Shown: in pieces, positions 25,380 through 38,520 of the stretch
How the letters are laid out: the number at the start of each line of letters is the position of its first letter
Position numbering within the stretch: position 1 is the stretch's first letter
Assembly: GCA_024362935.1 (NCBI GenBank)
Contig: JANCRA010000012.1
Location: 8,680,001 to 8,744,000, forward strand
Length of the DNA: 64,000 bases
Reading direction: 5' to 3'
From: Setophaga petechia
Taxonomy: Eukaryota; Chordata; Aves; Passeriformes; Parulidae
The notes under the pieces: model-generated
What the model was told of the DNA's origin: nothing
The model's input: only the letters and a program-made list of their open reading frames with translations
Database searches by the model: none
Program-made: the position numbers and the translations under genes

Positions 25380-25800
25380 AATTTTATGCTTTCTTTCTTT
25401 CTTTCTGCTTACTCATTATGTCAGCATATTTCATTTCTGCTACGCTTTCTGAAATCAATCTTCATTTTAATGTATAGCTCCCTACTGCCTTTTTTCCCAG
25501 TAAAAAGATGAAGATTTAGTGTTGGCCTCTAACACACTGAATCCATTTATGATAGTTTACATAATCAGATTTTCAGTGCACTGTAAATCCATCTTTAAAG
25601 GCTTACATTGCTCCAGGACTAAACTGGTTAAGTTTCTGAGTTGTTTTTCATAATTTGCGTACAAGTCACCATTTTAAGGAACAGTTAAGATGTTATTTTG
25701 GTGGGGCTTTAGCACATTCTATGTGTCATTGATTATTCTTTCCCCAACAGGGAATTTCTACAACTAATGTTATATTTCAGAATAACAACTAGTTTGGTCA
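25380..25800. other. AT-rich block, candidate conserved noncoding element
   Basis: The block is AT-rich and CpG-poor but not low-complexity. It is dense in transcription-factor-like words such as CATTTATGATAG, TTACATAATCAG and GTCATTGATTATTC. A short CTTT microsatellite lies near 25389-25404. Vertebrate developmental enhancers in gene deserts have this texture, but conservation cannot be measured from one sequence. Confidence 0.25.
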
Positions 25801-28800
25801 TAAATATCTTCCAAGCTACTAAATGTCAAACTTTCTTGCAGCAGTAGGATAATTCATCTCTTGAATGTAGTTGTTGACTTCTGCAATTAAACAAAGTGAT
25901 GACATTCACAGGGGGGAGCAAGCAAAACTAGCCAAAACCTTAACTTGGAGATGGGGTGGTGAAAATATGAAGCAGCTCTGATGGGAAGCAGGAATGTGCT
26001 TCTACAGGCTGCCCATGGATTTTCTTCAAGCATATGGCACTCTCCTTTTAAGCTCTGAGGAGCATCAGGACTAACAGGAGCCAGACACAAGCCTGGGTGT
26101 AGGGCAGTGCAGGTGGGGCTCTGAAATGGTCCCTTCCTGCCATGGAGGACCAGGCTTCTCCAAGCACAGAGGTTTATTCTGCTGTGTCCTTTAGGGCCAA
26201 AACAGCCCAATGGGAAAGGTGTAAGCCCAATGGAAAGGCCTGGCAGCCACTGAAGCAGACACTAGAGGAGCCTGCCCAATTTACCCAGGGATGTGTTGCT
26301 TCCCTGATGTGGGTTTCAGGCAGCTTCATCTGAGTCAAGGCTCAACAGACACATGTTGTTGCAATGAAGAAGTTGGAGAGTGAAGCCCCTCAGCAGCTGC
26401 CAGCCAGGCTGGAGCATGGAGACACAGCTGGGGATTGCTTGCATTTGCAAGGGTGGGTCTGACCAGCAGCTGATCCTTCCCTGAAACCTGACATTTCTTC
26501 CTCTTCAGTGTGAGGACAGCTCTACAGAAATGCAACCCATTACACAAGCTGAGTTTATAAATTGATTGCATAACTCAACAAAATTTTCTCCTAAGGAAGC
26601 ACATTGACTTTGGTTCATACCTTCTCATATAAAGCAGACTCAATACAAGCCACTTTCAACTTGGTTTATAACTGTTCACACTGGGGTGTTACTAAATCAT
26701 TTTAGAAGCTGAACTAGTGTGGAGAGTGAGAAAATTGCACTAGGATGTAACTTGTGAGTGTGGATAGATGCCAAAGTGTCCAAGTTCAAGGCTGGGAGAT
26801 AACAGCTTTCCAATGCCACAGCTGGTTTCAGTTGCTCCCTGAGATAGCACTACATTGCAAAACTAAGGGTAAAGGAGCAAATGATAATATGGATTTAACT
26901 GGAGCAAATCCAATATAACTCAGCTACAGTTGGGTAAGTATCACTCTGTTTACCATATACCAATATAGGACTTAGTCAAAACAGACAGACAAATGTCTAT
27001 TTTAAAACATTTGGCCCAGGTAAAACTCTAGGTTTGTCCTGGAGATTTGTTTTAAGCATACAGAATTACCTAGATGAGGAGCAAACTGGGAAAAGAAACA
27101 GGTGGTGTGGAAGGGACAAAAGAGAGGAAAGAGCTGGAAAGAGCCAAGTCTGAAGTGGAAGCTTGGTGAAAATAAGTAAAAATATTTGTACCCCTGAAAT
27201 ACTGAATGAGGAAAAAACCCCAACAGAGCCATGAAAGCTTTAAAGGGTCCAGAAATGTGGACAACAAACACTGACTATGGATGCTGCTCCTGACACCCTG
27301 ATACCAACTGTGTGATGATATTTATGCAACTTCAGGATGAGTTTTTTCTTTTAAAACTTAGGACCAAACTGACAGGTTAAAAACTGTGGCCCCAGCAGAT
27401 GATTAAAGTTTGATGTTAGAAGCACATCTGTGCTCTGTGTGTGTGTCCTGTTGAGTGACCTTTAACCACACACATGCCAACAGCCCAGGCTCTGCTGTTC
27501 TGGGCTTTCTCCACTGTTTGGCCTCCAGACACCTGTGCCCTGTAATTATGGGCTGTGGCACTCTGCTGAGTTTAGCAGGGAGGGTAGGTAAGAAAACTGT
27601 CTGGGAAGTACCTGCTGAATTTACAGAGCTTTCAGGGCTGGATGGCCTCGTAGCTGCTGAGTGCTAAACTGTTCTGTTACATACAGACATAAATTCTTCC
27701 TAAAACCTCGAGTAGTTTCTTTTCCTGGTGTCCAGGACTTAGGCCTAGAACTGGGAAAAAACCTCAAAATTACTTAATTGAGAGTAATATGATTTTTATC
27801 AACCAGGTGGAGCAACACCATGAAGCAAAGGAGAAGATCAGCACCCAGCAGTCCCTGAGCTGCCCTCTTTAATCCCCTGCTCTATATGGTAATCCATAAA
27901 TTTGCCCTTGCACAACAACATCCAGATTTCTTCCTTGCATTGATTTGAGCTGGATGTAACTTTGTTCTCTGTCTGTGGGATGTGAACTGTGCTAAGGAAT
28001 AGTTACAGCTAAGGCTGTGCTGCTCTCAGGGTGGCCATGCACTGCCCTAAGGGTGCTGCAGGTTGGTGGGGTCCAGGTGGAAATTTTGATTGCTTACTCT
28101 ACCTCCTTTTCTTGAGTTTTTTCCTGTTAGGGAGTTATGTGTTATTTGAGATAGTCTCTGGAAGACTCTTCAATGTGATTGGGGCATAACAGCTGTAAAA
28201 GACCATCTGCCCACAGAATAATTATTATATACTGAGATATTTTTTTACTATGTGTTCATTTCAGGAGTGTTTCTAACCAGATATGGATCTGGGCTAGATT
28301 TCCAAACTCATGTATACTTGAACTTAAAAGTAACCCAAATCAAGCTGCATGGTCAAGGACTGAATATTCAGTCATGGTCATGGACAAGGCTGAATATACA
28401 AGTTTTATGAATCAAGGAAGAAGAAAGATGGGCTTGGATAAAAAACATGGGTATGCCAGAGAGAAAAAAAAAATTGATGGAGTTAGAAACTGTTGTGCAG
28501 CTCTGGGTTCATCCCTGTTTCCAGCTCCAGCATACGTGAAAGGGTGTTCCCAGCTTTCCAAAAGAGGCAGACACAGTGTGTTCATGGATTTGAATAGTTT
28601 CTCTGTGCAGAGTTCTCTAGCTGAACATCCTTAAAGTTAGAATCCCTTTGCAGAGTTGACACAAGGGCATTGGCTGTCCTGGGGGATCTCTAATAAGCCA
28701 TGTTTACTGTGAGGTTGCTGGGTGCAGTCTCATCTGCACAGATTTGTGGTGGAGCTGTTACATGAGTGCTTGTGGGATCTGCATTTTTGCACGTATGGAA

Positions 28801-31800
28801 AGGTGGAGCTCACATTTCTGCACGAGGCTAACCTTGAAAATCAGAGCTGGAAGGAAGGAATGTGGGAAGGAATTCACCCTGCAGTGCAAAAAATGTGGAT
28901 TTTGATAAGGGAAGCACCATCAGTCATTGCCTAGTGTGCATGAAACATCTTCCTGACACAGTGTACATAGCAGACTCTCTGGTATAACAACGACAAAGCA
29001 ATGGCACCTTTTATAGGAAACACCTGAAAAGACTTAGGCTGCAGCTTCCCACTATGCTGACCCACTTGAGCAGCTCCCTGCCTGGGAAGGGGGCCCCTCA
29101 AAATAAAATATCTGCCCTGAACACACAGGGAGGAAGCTGGTGCTGAGAGAGGGATGTGCAGCTGGTATGCTGAAACACCACATGTACATTTTGAAAAGCC
29201 TGTTGTACTTTAAAAAGAAAGAAGAAAGAGAAGGTGTAGACTGGATGTGCTCCTCGATTAGTTTCTCTAATCAGGTAATGCATTAGTCAGAAAGAGACTA
29301 CAATATCCAAAACTTAAATCAGCTACTATTGGGCTATATATATTAAGGTAAAAATCTGACATACAGTCAGGATTGGCAAACCAGTCCTTGGACCCACTCA
29401 GTCAGAAATATATTTAACAACAAATTCGTGGCAGGAATTTCAAAAGAATGAGATAAAACACAGCCAGCGTGACAGTATTTATGCTCTCTCTGTTTACTGA
29501 ACCTTCAAGGTTTCTCTCTTTTCCCCAGCCAGAAGATTATCAAATTTAACATTTAAAGTGGAAGTGGCAGTGCTCCTGTAATTTCTTGACACTTTAAAAT
29601 GCATGTGTAATTGTGATTTCTTAATCAACAATGAAGCTGAGCAGTTTAATGAAGACGTCTGGGTAGAAAGTTTTTGAAGTTGTATTTATAAACAAATACC
29701 AAATCTCTTCAAATCCATAATTATCTGTCACAACTGATGAGCACTGAAAATATCTTCCAAGATATTGTCAACCTTTTAGAGCTGTTGGAGCTGGGAGTTG
29801 TTATACCTTTGTTACTTCAAACAGGAAATGTTTATATGAAGTTTATATTCACCAGGTGGTTCTGTGAACCAGATTTAAGGGAAAGAGCAAACACTGTGAA
29901 ACTGTGATGAAGTCTGGAGAGCTGGTGAAAGCACACTTGCACAGACAGCACAGATCCAAGTGTGAGACACGCTGTACACTCCTGTGGGATGTTCCTTAAC
30001 ATGAATGGCAAGCTGAAAGTGATGGTTGGCTGCCTCAAAGAGCTGTGCCCACAGGCTCATCTCTCAGCACTTCCTACCTCTGAGAACTCCAAAACATGCT
30101 GAATAAGCCGTGGGCATCACCCCTTGTAGTTCTGGCAGAGAAGCTGGGAGGTGGGAAGGAGTCTGCATTGTACCAGCCCCTCCATATGTGGATTACAGCT
30201 GGGACAGCCCTGTGCAAGCCCAAAGCAGTCCCAGCCACCCACCTCCAGAAGAACCAGTTATACGGTCATCAGAGGTTCTACATAATTTCCTTACATTTTT
30301 AAACTACTATTAGTATCAAGAGCGAAAATGCTGTCCCAGCTCTTGGATTTTTGGCTGACATGAAGATTGTGAGAAGGGTGGGTGCAGCTGTTCCTGGTGT
30401 CCTGCCCCAGTGCTCCTCAGCAGAGACCCTGTTTGTCTCTTTCAGGATGGCAGTTTGAAAGACATCTATCTCAATTTCATCCAATCTGCATAATGTCACA
30501 CCTCTGACACCACAGCCACCCCCAGATACTCTGAGCTGTTGGCCAGACACCTGTCTTACTAAGTGTGCCACTCCTGTCATACCAGAGTTCCCTTATACCC
30601 TGAATTAGGGAAAATATGGCTGCTGGTCTGGCAGCAGCTGTGGGAAATATGGAGAAGTGATGCAGCGTGGTTTGATCCCAACATTGACCCTGGAAAGGCC
30701 CTGGTCAGCTCTGGGATCTGAGCATCCATCATGTAGGAACATTGTTACAGGAGCTTTTAAGTAGCTCACACTAGTCACATGTGCAATATGGGACACTCCA
30801 ATGTATCTGTTTGAAGACTGTCAAAAAATAGATCCTGAAATATATTAGCGTGTGTTTAAAAATGGAGTTACAGAAGCAATTTACATCTCATAACAATGAT
30901 ATTTCTGGCAGATAAATTCCTCAATTAATGTTATTTGGACTTGCAGTAAAAAAGTGAAAATGCCAGCAGTATCTCTTTCTACAACCTCACTCTCAAAATT
31001 TTTGATAGTAAAATAATTCAACATTTTGAGATAATTTCCCCTAGCTAATCCTTGGCCTTGAGTATACCACAAGAAAACATTCCAGTATGTTCAAATAATG
31101 AGAACTACTGATGCCACTAAAAGGAGGAGCTCAGCATCAAGGACAACATGCAGTTTTATCATGCTCCCATGTAGCCTGCTGAAGATAATAAAAATAGACT
31201 ACTCCAACCAGAAATTTTTGTTCATCTCTAGCATTTAAAATAATAATCTCAAAAATTATCCTGAAGGCTCAAGGATGGCAAAGACCTTTGCATAAGATAA
31301 ATATTTTAATAGCTCATTTATCAAGTTTAGTCCTGGCAGTCAATACATACTTTTTTTCCCTTTTATTTTGAACCATGGCTGTATTTACTTTGGTATAAGG
31401 AGAATTGCATGATGCCTTTCTCCATTTCTGGGGACTACAGTCCAATGTAGCAAATGAAACACCAACATTAACAGCAGTGCCACTCTTTGTTCATCCTTTG
31501 GTTCAACTCCTGTGCTAGGCTGAGCAGTATAACCTTTCCCTTAAGCCTTCCAGGCAGCAACCAACCCATGGAGCCTCTGATTTGTCAGACTGAGCCCCCA
31601 GCCTACCCCAGCTCCTGCTGTGAGAGGGGCACTGTGGCACACCCAGCACTGCACAGCTCAGACAGAGCACAATGGCAGAGGAGGAAACTGAGGTCTTTGC
31701 AGTGCCAGACCATAAGACATTTATTCCATGAGGCAAATGTGGGTTTGTGGTTCAGGAAAACTTTTGGGATCTGGTTTTCTATCCCCTGGAGTTTTTATTG

Positions 31801-34800
31801 CAAACCAAAAAGCTATACACAGAATTTTTTGGAGAAAAGGAGCTGAAGTCTTAATTTTAGACGAAAAATTGCATTTCCAGCTGGAGTTTGCAGATTTGTG
31901 ACCTAAATCTGTGGTGTGCATTAATACACCCAAAGTGTGGCACAAGCTTGTTTTGCATAGAGATCAAATCAAGGCTGAAATGAGACCTCACTGAAGGCAG
32001 CAGCACAATTCCTGAGATACTCAAGGACCTGAGATTTTCTTTAGGAATGGAGGTGGATGAAGTTCAAGGTGAACAAAGTTCAGAGATGACTGAAGTTCTT
32101 AGTCATGTCTCTAGTGAAGCACAAGTTCCTCTGGCTAATCCCCAAGGCAGCACCACGTCTCTGGCAAAGGCAGCCCTGCCTGAGAGAAAGCTCCTACCCC
32201 TGCCTGTCATCTCTGTTTTCCTTCCCTTGGGAAGTTCAGGGGTTCTGTCCAAAGTGGGACACCAGAGGCAGATAGAGAGGGACATGGGCAGAGAGCAACT
32301 CACACCACCTCTGCCTTTCCCACCTGCAAAGCTGGGGTAGTCAGCTCTCCTCACCACTGCCTTCAGCCCATGTGTGGGAGCAGAGGGGAATCTCAGCCAT
32401 CAGCCCCAGGTCTGGCTGGCACAGTGGGGGAGCCCCTCTGTCCCAGGCTGTTGTGGGGCAGGGAAGGGAGCAGGATCCCATGCAGTGCTGCAAGCCACAT
32501 GAGGGAGGAACATTAATGTAAGTCATGTTGGCTGATAGTTACTTGTTGGAGCACAAGAGAGTGTGCATGGAAGGGGAAGGACAAAGTAGCAGCACTTTGC
32601 AGAGGAGCTAGATTGCATTCTCAGGCTATTGGCAAGGGCCAGAGTCATCCTGTGGCTTAACCTTCACCAGCAACAATGAAAAAGGCAGTGGTGTGGCCGC
32701 TGCCACTTCCTCTCCATCATTCTTTGCTGCTCCTGCATTTTCTCCTTCTGCTAAAGCAGCTGCTCTCCATGTGCTGAATCAGATGAGAGAATGTAACTCA
32801 GCAAAAGGCTCGGTTTTCATTATTTTTTTGGTCATTTTTAAAAAACTGTGTTGTTTTAATACCAATAGTTATTTTCAGCCAGATCAACCATCTGAACAGG
32901 TTTGCTCTAAGGCTCTGCTTGCAGAGCAGAAGCACTGGCACAGATTGAGTGTGGAGAGAGCCCAGCTGAGGCCACAGCACACACACAGAGGTAACTCTGG
33001 GGTGCTACATTTGAAGAGCAAAAGCCAGTAACTCTGGAAAACTAATGCCCTTCTTATGCACCTGGGAAAGAAGCACAAAGCTGATCCTCAGACAAAATCT
33101 TTATTTCTCAAATTTTTATAAACATTTTTAAACTTTTGTGTCTGGCAGTTAAATGGTTTGTGTACCTTCTACCTACAGTTTTCCACAGATTTTTTCATTC
33201 TAATTACATGAGAGTTGTCACAAGAGGACAATGTCTGCAATGATGACTAAGGAATGAGGAAGTTGATAGTAAAACAGCCACAAGTCAGCCAGGGGCAGTG
33301 AATTCACTGTGAGTGAAATGCAGGAGGGACAGGTAAGCCAACAGGATAACTGGCAGATTTCACTGCAAGGATGGTAGGATTCCATCCCCACCACAACTTT
33401 ATTGCAGTTGGCCATAGTTCTAATTGGAACTAGCTGGAATTGGCCCTGAGTTGCCCCTGTGCTGGGTGTGGCCAGAGGCCCAGGTGCTGCAGCAGGAAGC
33501 TGTCACCTGCACACTGCTCCTGCTGGGATTTTTCCTTCTGTCTCCAAGTTTGTCTTGTTAGCATTAGCTGGAAGTTCAGGGCTAAGGGTACAGCCCTGTC
33601 TCCCTATTTCCCTCTGCAGGCTTGTGTGTCCTCTGCCAGTTGTACATGCAGTTCCTAGAACATGCCCCAAATTCAGTATTTACAGCTTGCTAATTCCCTG
33701 CAAGTTTCCCTGAAGGAGGTGCAAACATTAATTGACCATGTACTTTGATACCCAAGATAAAAGTTTCCCTTGTCTGCTGATTTTTCCAGACCTGTATGAT
33801 TGCAAATGTTTCTTCTACCTTTAGGGATCACTGGGCCATTGCTTTAAGTGGGGTCTGTGGTGCACCCTCAGCCACAGCAAACAGAAATTCTCTAAAGGGT
33901 GGCCACAACCAGACAGCTGAGCTTAGCATATCATCACAAGGGTCTGCAGAGCTGAACATGGGGCTGAGTTTGGGGAGATTTCCCCTGCCTTCCCATGTCA
34001 AGGTATGCACTGCCCCAAGGATGCAGGATGTGGCTCCACAGAGAATGGGGAGGAGGGACAGGGAGGAGCTCTGGGAATGAGGGGAGGAAGCACATGGGGC
34101 AAGGACAGGGGCTGAGGCAAGGGCCACAAGGGAAGGGAGTGATTTGAGGCATGACAGGAGTAGAACAGGCTTTGGGAAAGGGCAAGAGGCCCAGGGAGAG
34201 AGACTGGAGGGTGGAGTGTTGGTGTGGGACATTATAGGTAAGAATATTTGGTGGGTTGGTGGTGGTTTGAGGGGGGCAAGAAGGGTAAAGGGGCTGTGGC
34301 AGGAGGCTCTGTAGCAGAATTACCCAGGCCAGAGACCTAGGGGAAAAAATTCCTGGCCTCTGGTCCGGCAGTAGAGCGGTTTCAATGGATTGTAACAAAC
34401 TTTCTTCACTGGGAGTTGCCACTTCAGATGTTGCAAGGCCCTTGGCGCCCACCCACACACTGCAAATAGGAAGCCATCCTGTCTGCACTGGAGCCCAGGG
34501 CTTGTTATCGGCAGAGCGCAGGAAGAGGCTCTGCAGAGCGTTGGGATGGTGCAATTGCAGCTGCCAGCCCTGTGCCTGCAGCATGCCTGGCACAGGTGGA
34601 GGCTGAATGCACAGTGGGGGCTGTGGGGGGGCTGTCACCCCTGTGGGGACCTAGTTCCAGGCGTGTGGACAGCGCAGCACTGGTCTGACTTCTGCTCTCA
34701 CCCCTGACACTAATCCCCCACCCTGTGGCTGATTTCTGGACCCAGTCCAGCATTTTGTGTGTCTTGCAGGAACTGGCGGGCTTTGAAACTGCAGCTTCCT

Positions 34801-36440
34801 CACTTGGATGGGTGATGAGATGATGAGGATGACAACTGTGCTGGAGGGAGGGATTTAATGCACCCTCCCAGTACCTCCCAGCATTGTATTAGTCACAAAG
34901 GTCACATCTACTAACAGATAGAGCTGAAGTGTGTGGCAAATGGGTCACATGTTACCAGCTTCTTGTTTCCACTCTAATTCATACTAGAAGGGAAGTACTG
35001 TAGTGTCAAACAATTCCTCTGGGACCAGGGGTCTCAAGGCAGGGAATGCTGCTTCCATCCACTGGTTAACAGGAACAGGAAGGAGAGGGGGGAAGCTACC
35101 AAAAGATTTTGCCTACACAAACTATTTACCTAAGGTAAATATTCCTCAAGGGGATAGGAGAGCACAAAGTGAAGCAAGAAGCACTCAGAGAAACTTTTCT
35201 CTTACTGCCATTGTATTTACAAGGAGAGAGATCTTGCAGATCTTTTCCCATGTGAGCTTTCTAACCATACCACTTCAAATCCCATGTTGGGCATCCCTGT
35301 GTTACTGCCTGTCTACATGAGCTAGAATTGCCTTAGTAGTGGGAATGAAATGGGAAGAATCAATTCCTAAGGAGCAGGTCCATAGGGCAAAGGCTTGGGT
35401 TGCTGCCTGAGGAAGAGTTGGCAGCAGCCCCCAGAGCTGTGGGAAGAGGTTACCTCCCTGGTGGTGGTACAGCTGTTAGTGCTGCTGTGTGGTAAATGAG
35501 ATCAGAGATCTGAGCTGGCTGGAAAAGATTTCCACACCCCCCCCCCCTCCCTTTTTTTTCCTCCTTTCAGCTGGGTGAGTTTTCAGTCAGATCAGTTCCC
35601 TGGGCCAGTCCATGGTGCATCTGCATGTTGAGTTGTGAGGGCATGATATGAAGACAGCACAAAAATAGACTGAAGGCACAGATGGGAGAGACTCTTCCAA
35701 CAATGCTCACCAGATGCAGCCTGAATGACCTCTGAGGCTCCTCCTCCCCAACAGTTAACAAAAGCTCTGTTAGGCAATGTCTTCAGCAATGCTGAGGCTC
35801 TGCACTGGGGAAGAAATGCTCTTCTTCCAACATCTGTTCACGTGCCAGCCTCCCCTCCCCATTGAATATGAGCAAGAGGAGCAGAGGTGCTAAGGAAGAC
35901 AAACAGGAGGATGGATTCTGAAAAGGTGGAGATCCACAGATGTAATGTCCTACTGCCAAAATGCATCCTTGAATAGTGGGGATCAAGGACTGGTCTATGT
36001 GGAGAGGCCCAGCTTTGCAAACCGTGTGTCTGAGCAGCATGCAGGGGAACAAACATAATATAAAGGTTCACACAGAGATGTCAAACTGCAGTGTCAGAAC
36101 CAAAGTGCTGCAAGTTTTCTTTTTTAAAAATCTCAATAGTGCAAAGAAGAAACAGCTTGAGTTGCTAAGGGCTAGTGGCATCAGGCTGAAGAACAGATCC
36201 AGGTGGGGTGAGAATTTGTAAAGTTCTTTGCGAAGGGCTGTGTGCCCATCTGTGCATGCTGTCCAGGATACACTGGAAAAAAACTGAGAAATACTAATAA
36301 ATTGTGTGAGAAATGACATTCCTTGGGTCTGAGAGGCTGGTTTCCTCATAAGCAATATGTTTTACAGAAATCTTTTTTGAGCCCTAAGCTGAAAGACGTT
36401 TTCAGCAAGCTGCTTGCTTGTGCATTTCCCAGTGCACAGC
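25801..36440. other. Unique noncoding DNA
   Basis: No gene supported. 28200-28340 and 29530-29760 are AT-rich and CNE-like, with a FOX-type TAAACAAA near 29690. 33400-34800 is GC-richer but not CpG-rich, and this explains the long chance frames there, including a 234-codon minus-strand frame at 33934-34638 that is Pro/Ser/Leu-rich without domain features. A C-run followed by a T-run lies at 35536-35560. Confidence 0.5.
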
Positions 36441-36519
36441 TGACGTGAGCAGACATGGCACGTCACAGCCTGGAACGATTTCCAGTCTCAGTGCAGGTCA
36501 GCAGCTCTGCCATGTCTGC
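36441..36519. promoter_or_regulatory. Inverted-repeat cluster with paired TGACGTG motifs
   Basis: TGACGTG (36441-36447) and its complement CACGTCA (36459-36465) face each other across 11 bases. TGACGTG is a CRE/ATF6/XBP1-type core. Overlapping this, GCAGACATGGCA (36449-36460) has a perfect 12-base inverted partner TGCCATGTCTGC at 36508-36519, and between them CTGGA/TCCAG (36470-36485) forms a small inner hairpin. The nested symmetry could serve bZIP dimers or an RNA fold. Confidence 0.4.
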
Positions 36520-37749
36520 AGAGCAATTTGGCACATTTCTAGTTTAACCCAGTTAATCAGATCAGCTTCTTGAAATGATTTTTTTTCAGCACTCCAGGAA
36601 AAGCAGTCTACTTCAGCTGAAAGAATAAAAGACTCTTCTCTCAAAATACTGACCATAATGTATGCACTTATTGAGAAACTTCTTGGAGGAGTTGTAAACC
36701 AAACAAATCAAGATCAGTCCTTCAGGAAAATACAACCTCAGAACAGGAAAGGCTTATTTCAAAGCCATTACCCAAATAAGTGTTGTCTGTATGAGAAAAA
36801 ATTGTGGTATTTAGGAATTTGCCCTAGAATGTGAAGCATTCTTCATTTCTGTGAAGAAACATATTTATTTTGCTGATTATTGCTGATGGAATAGTGCTTT
36901 GAGTAACTAATGAATAGTGGCTCCTTCCACTTGGATATTTCTTAAACTCACCTACCCTTAAGGAAAATTGTAACTCTTGGCCTTTTGGGGGGCTTTGCAC
37001 GTTGCCTTGGGGCCATGACTCTGTAACATCTCACTACTAGATTATATCACACTTGAAGTGGAGGCAACTCTGCTTATTTCAAAGTGCTTATTAAAAAGAT
37101 TGAAAAAAATAACTGTGCTGTGGGCAATACCTACATAGTAGTTATTATTTAGGATATCATGGAGACTCTGTGAAGGAATATCTCTGAATGCAACATTTTC
37201 TTGGATCCAATCAGGACTGAAATAATTTGGATCTGGCTGATAGATTAGTAACACAGATAAATTGCAAATTCTGCCTGTACAGACTCACCTGTGCCATGTC
37301 TCCTGTTATCTTGAAGATAGTCTTTGACCCTGAAACTCCTCACTTAACTGCTTCTCTTCATGTCTCGAGGGCTTGATCAGTGGAAGCTTTGCTCCTGATT
37401 ATACTGGGGCATGTCTAGGCTCAGCCAAAGCATGGATGAAGTTGAAACTGCAACTTTTCCTCTGCCTCTTCATCTACCCCTTTGGCCTGCAGTTTAACTG
37501 TGCTAGTTTCACCCAAACCCCTGACTTTACCTCCATGCTGTGCTGCATGCTGCCACCTTAGCTCCCTTTGGGATACTTGTGTTTACTTGAGTCTGTCTTA
37601 TCTATTTTCACTACAGGTAAAAACAGCTGTGCTGGTTTGGATCATTCAACCCATTCATCTACTCTGCCTGCATCAGGGGCTGTAAGCAGATTTGTATCAA
37701 TCAGTTATTGCTATTTCCAACTATTTTCAGCTCAGAGGACTTCTTGAAC
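36520..37749. other. Unique noncoding DNA
   Basis: AT-rich, with no gene. 36520-36580 contains TTTAACCCAGTTAATCAG and looks CNE-like. Nothing else recognised. Confidence 0.5.
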
Positions 37750-38520
37750 CTGCTGTGGCTTGCCTGTGGCAGGGACCCCTCCAAACACTTGAGAGAGCAT
37801 GTAAGTTCCTTGCCTCCTCAGGGTGCTTTGGAAAGGACCTGCTCAGCAGGTCCACGGCCTGCTGCATGACAAACTCCTTCCTTCTGTTTTCTTGGAACTT
37901 GGCTCCTACTAGCTTTGTGAGCTGGTCCCATCTCTAGCCACTCTCTCTGTGTCACTGATGGTATCATAGCTTTTCCTGTACTGTGTCTCACATCTTGTAT
38001 CTTTTCCAGCTTTAGAAGTCCTATTCTTCTGCACTGTTCCTTGTACAGAAGTTTTGTCACACCTTTGCTCACCGTTTTACTCTCCCTGAAACGTTTCCAT
38101 CTCTTTTCTATCCTTTTCAAGGGCCCAGAACTGCACTGACCATTCGAAGTGCAGATACAAGATGGATTTATACAGCAGCACAGTGATCTTTCAACTTTGG
38201 TTTTTCCTTTTGTAGTAATTCCAAACATTTATTTGTTCTTTGACTGTTGCAGAGCATTGATTTCATATTTCCAAGAAAGTATCTACAGTAGTTCAACCAA
38301 GGCTTCCTTCCTGAGTAGCAGCAGTAAGCATGGAAAACATTATTTATATGTGAAGATGAACTTCTCCTTAAATGCATTCATGGCTTTACACCTGCCTCGA
38401 CCGAATTTTATTTGCCATTATTTGGGCTGGTCATTCTCTCTCTTAAGATCTTCCTTAGGACTCACCATCTGCCCTTGTATTCCCTACAAATAACTTTGTA
38501 TTTGTACTTTTTAAGTTTTT
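37750..38520 (-). mobile_element. Ancient diverged CR1-superfamily LINE, antisense
   Basis: On the + strand this reads as the reverse complement of a CR1-type LINE covering the end of the reverse-transcriptase ORF and the 3' UTR. Landmarks in order are CTAGCTTTGTGAGCTGG (near 37908), TCTTTTCCAGCTTTAGAAG, GCCCAGAACTGCACTGACC (near 38122), TGGATTTATACAGCAGCAC (38162), TTCTTTGACTGTTGCAGAGC (near 38237) and TTATTTGCCATTATTTGGGC (38408). These match, with many substitutions, the CR1 lineage best known from turtles and crocodilians. It is much more diverged than the copy at 7055, consistent with insertion before the avian radiation. Nothing functional remains. Both ends are approximate. Confidence 0.75.

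Noticed and set aside
25991..26040. Second CR1 fragment, from the words CAGGCTGCCCATGGATT
   Set aside because: Only one short motif matches; the flanking CR1 landmarks are absent.
31670..31720. Second MIR fragment, from AGGAAACTGAGGTC
   Set aside because: The similarity covers about 14 bases only and does not continue.
33934..34638. 234-codon minus-strand open frame
   Set aside because: Pro/Ser/Leu-rich with no domain, in a GC-richer stop-poor stretch with overlapping frames on the other strand; best explained by composition.
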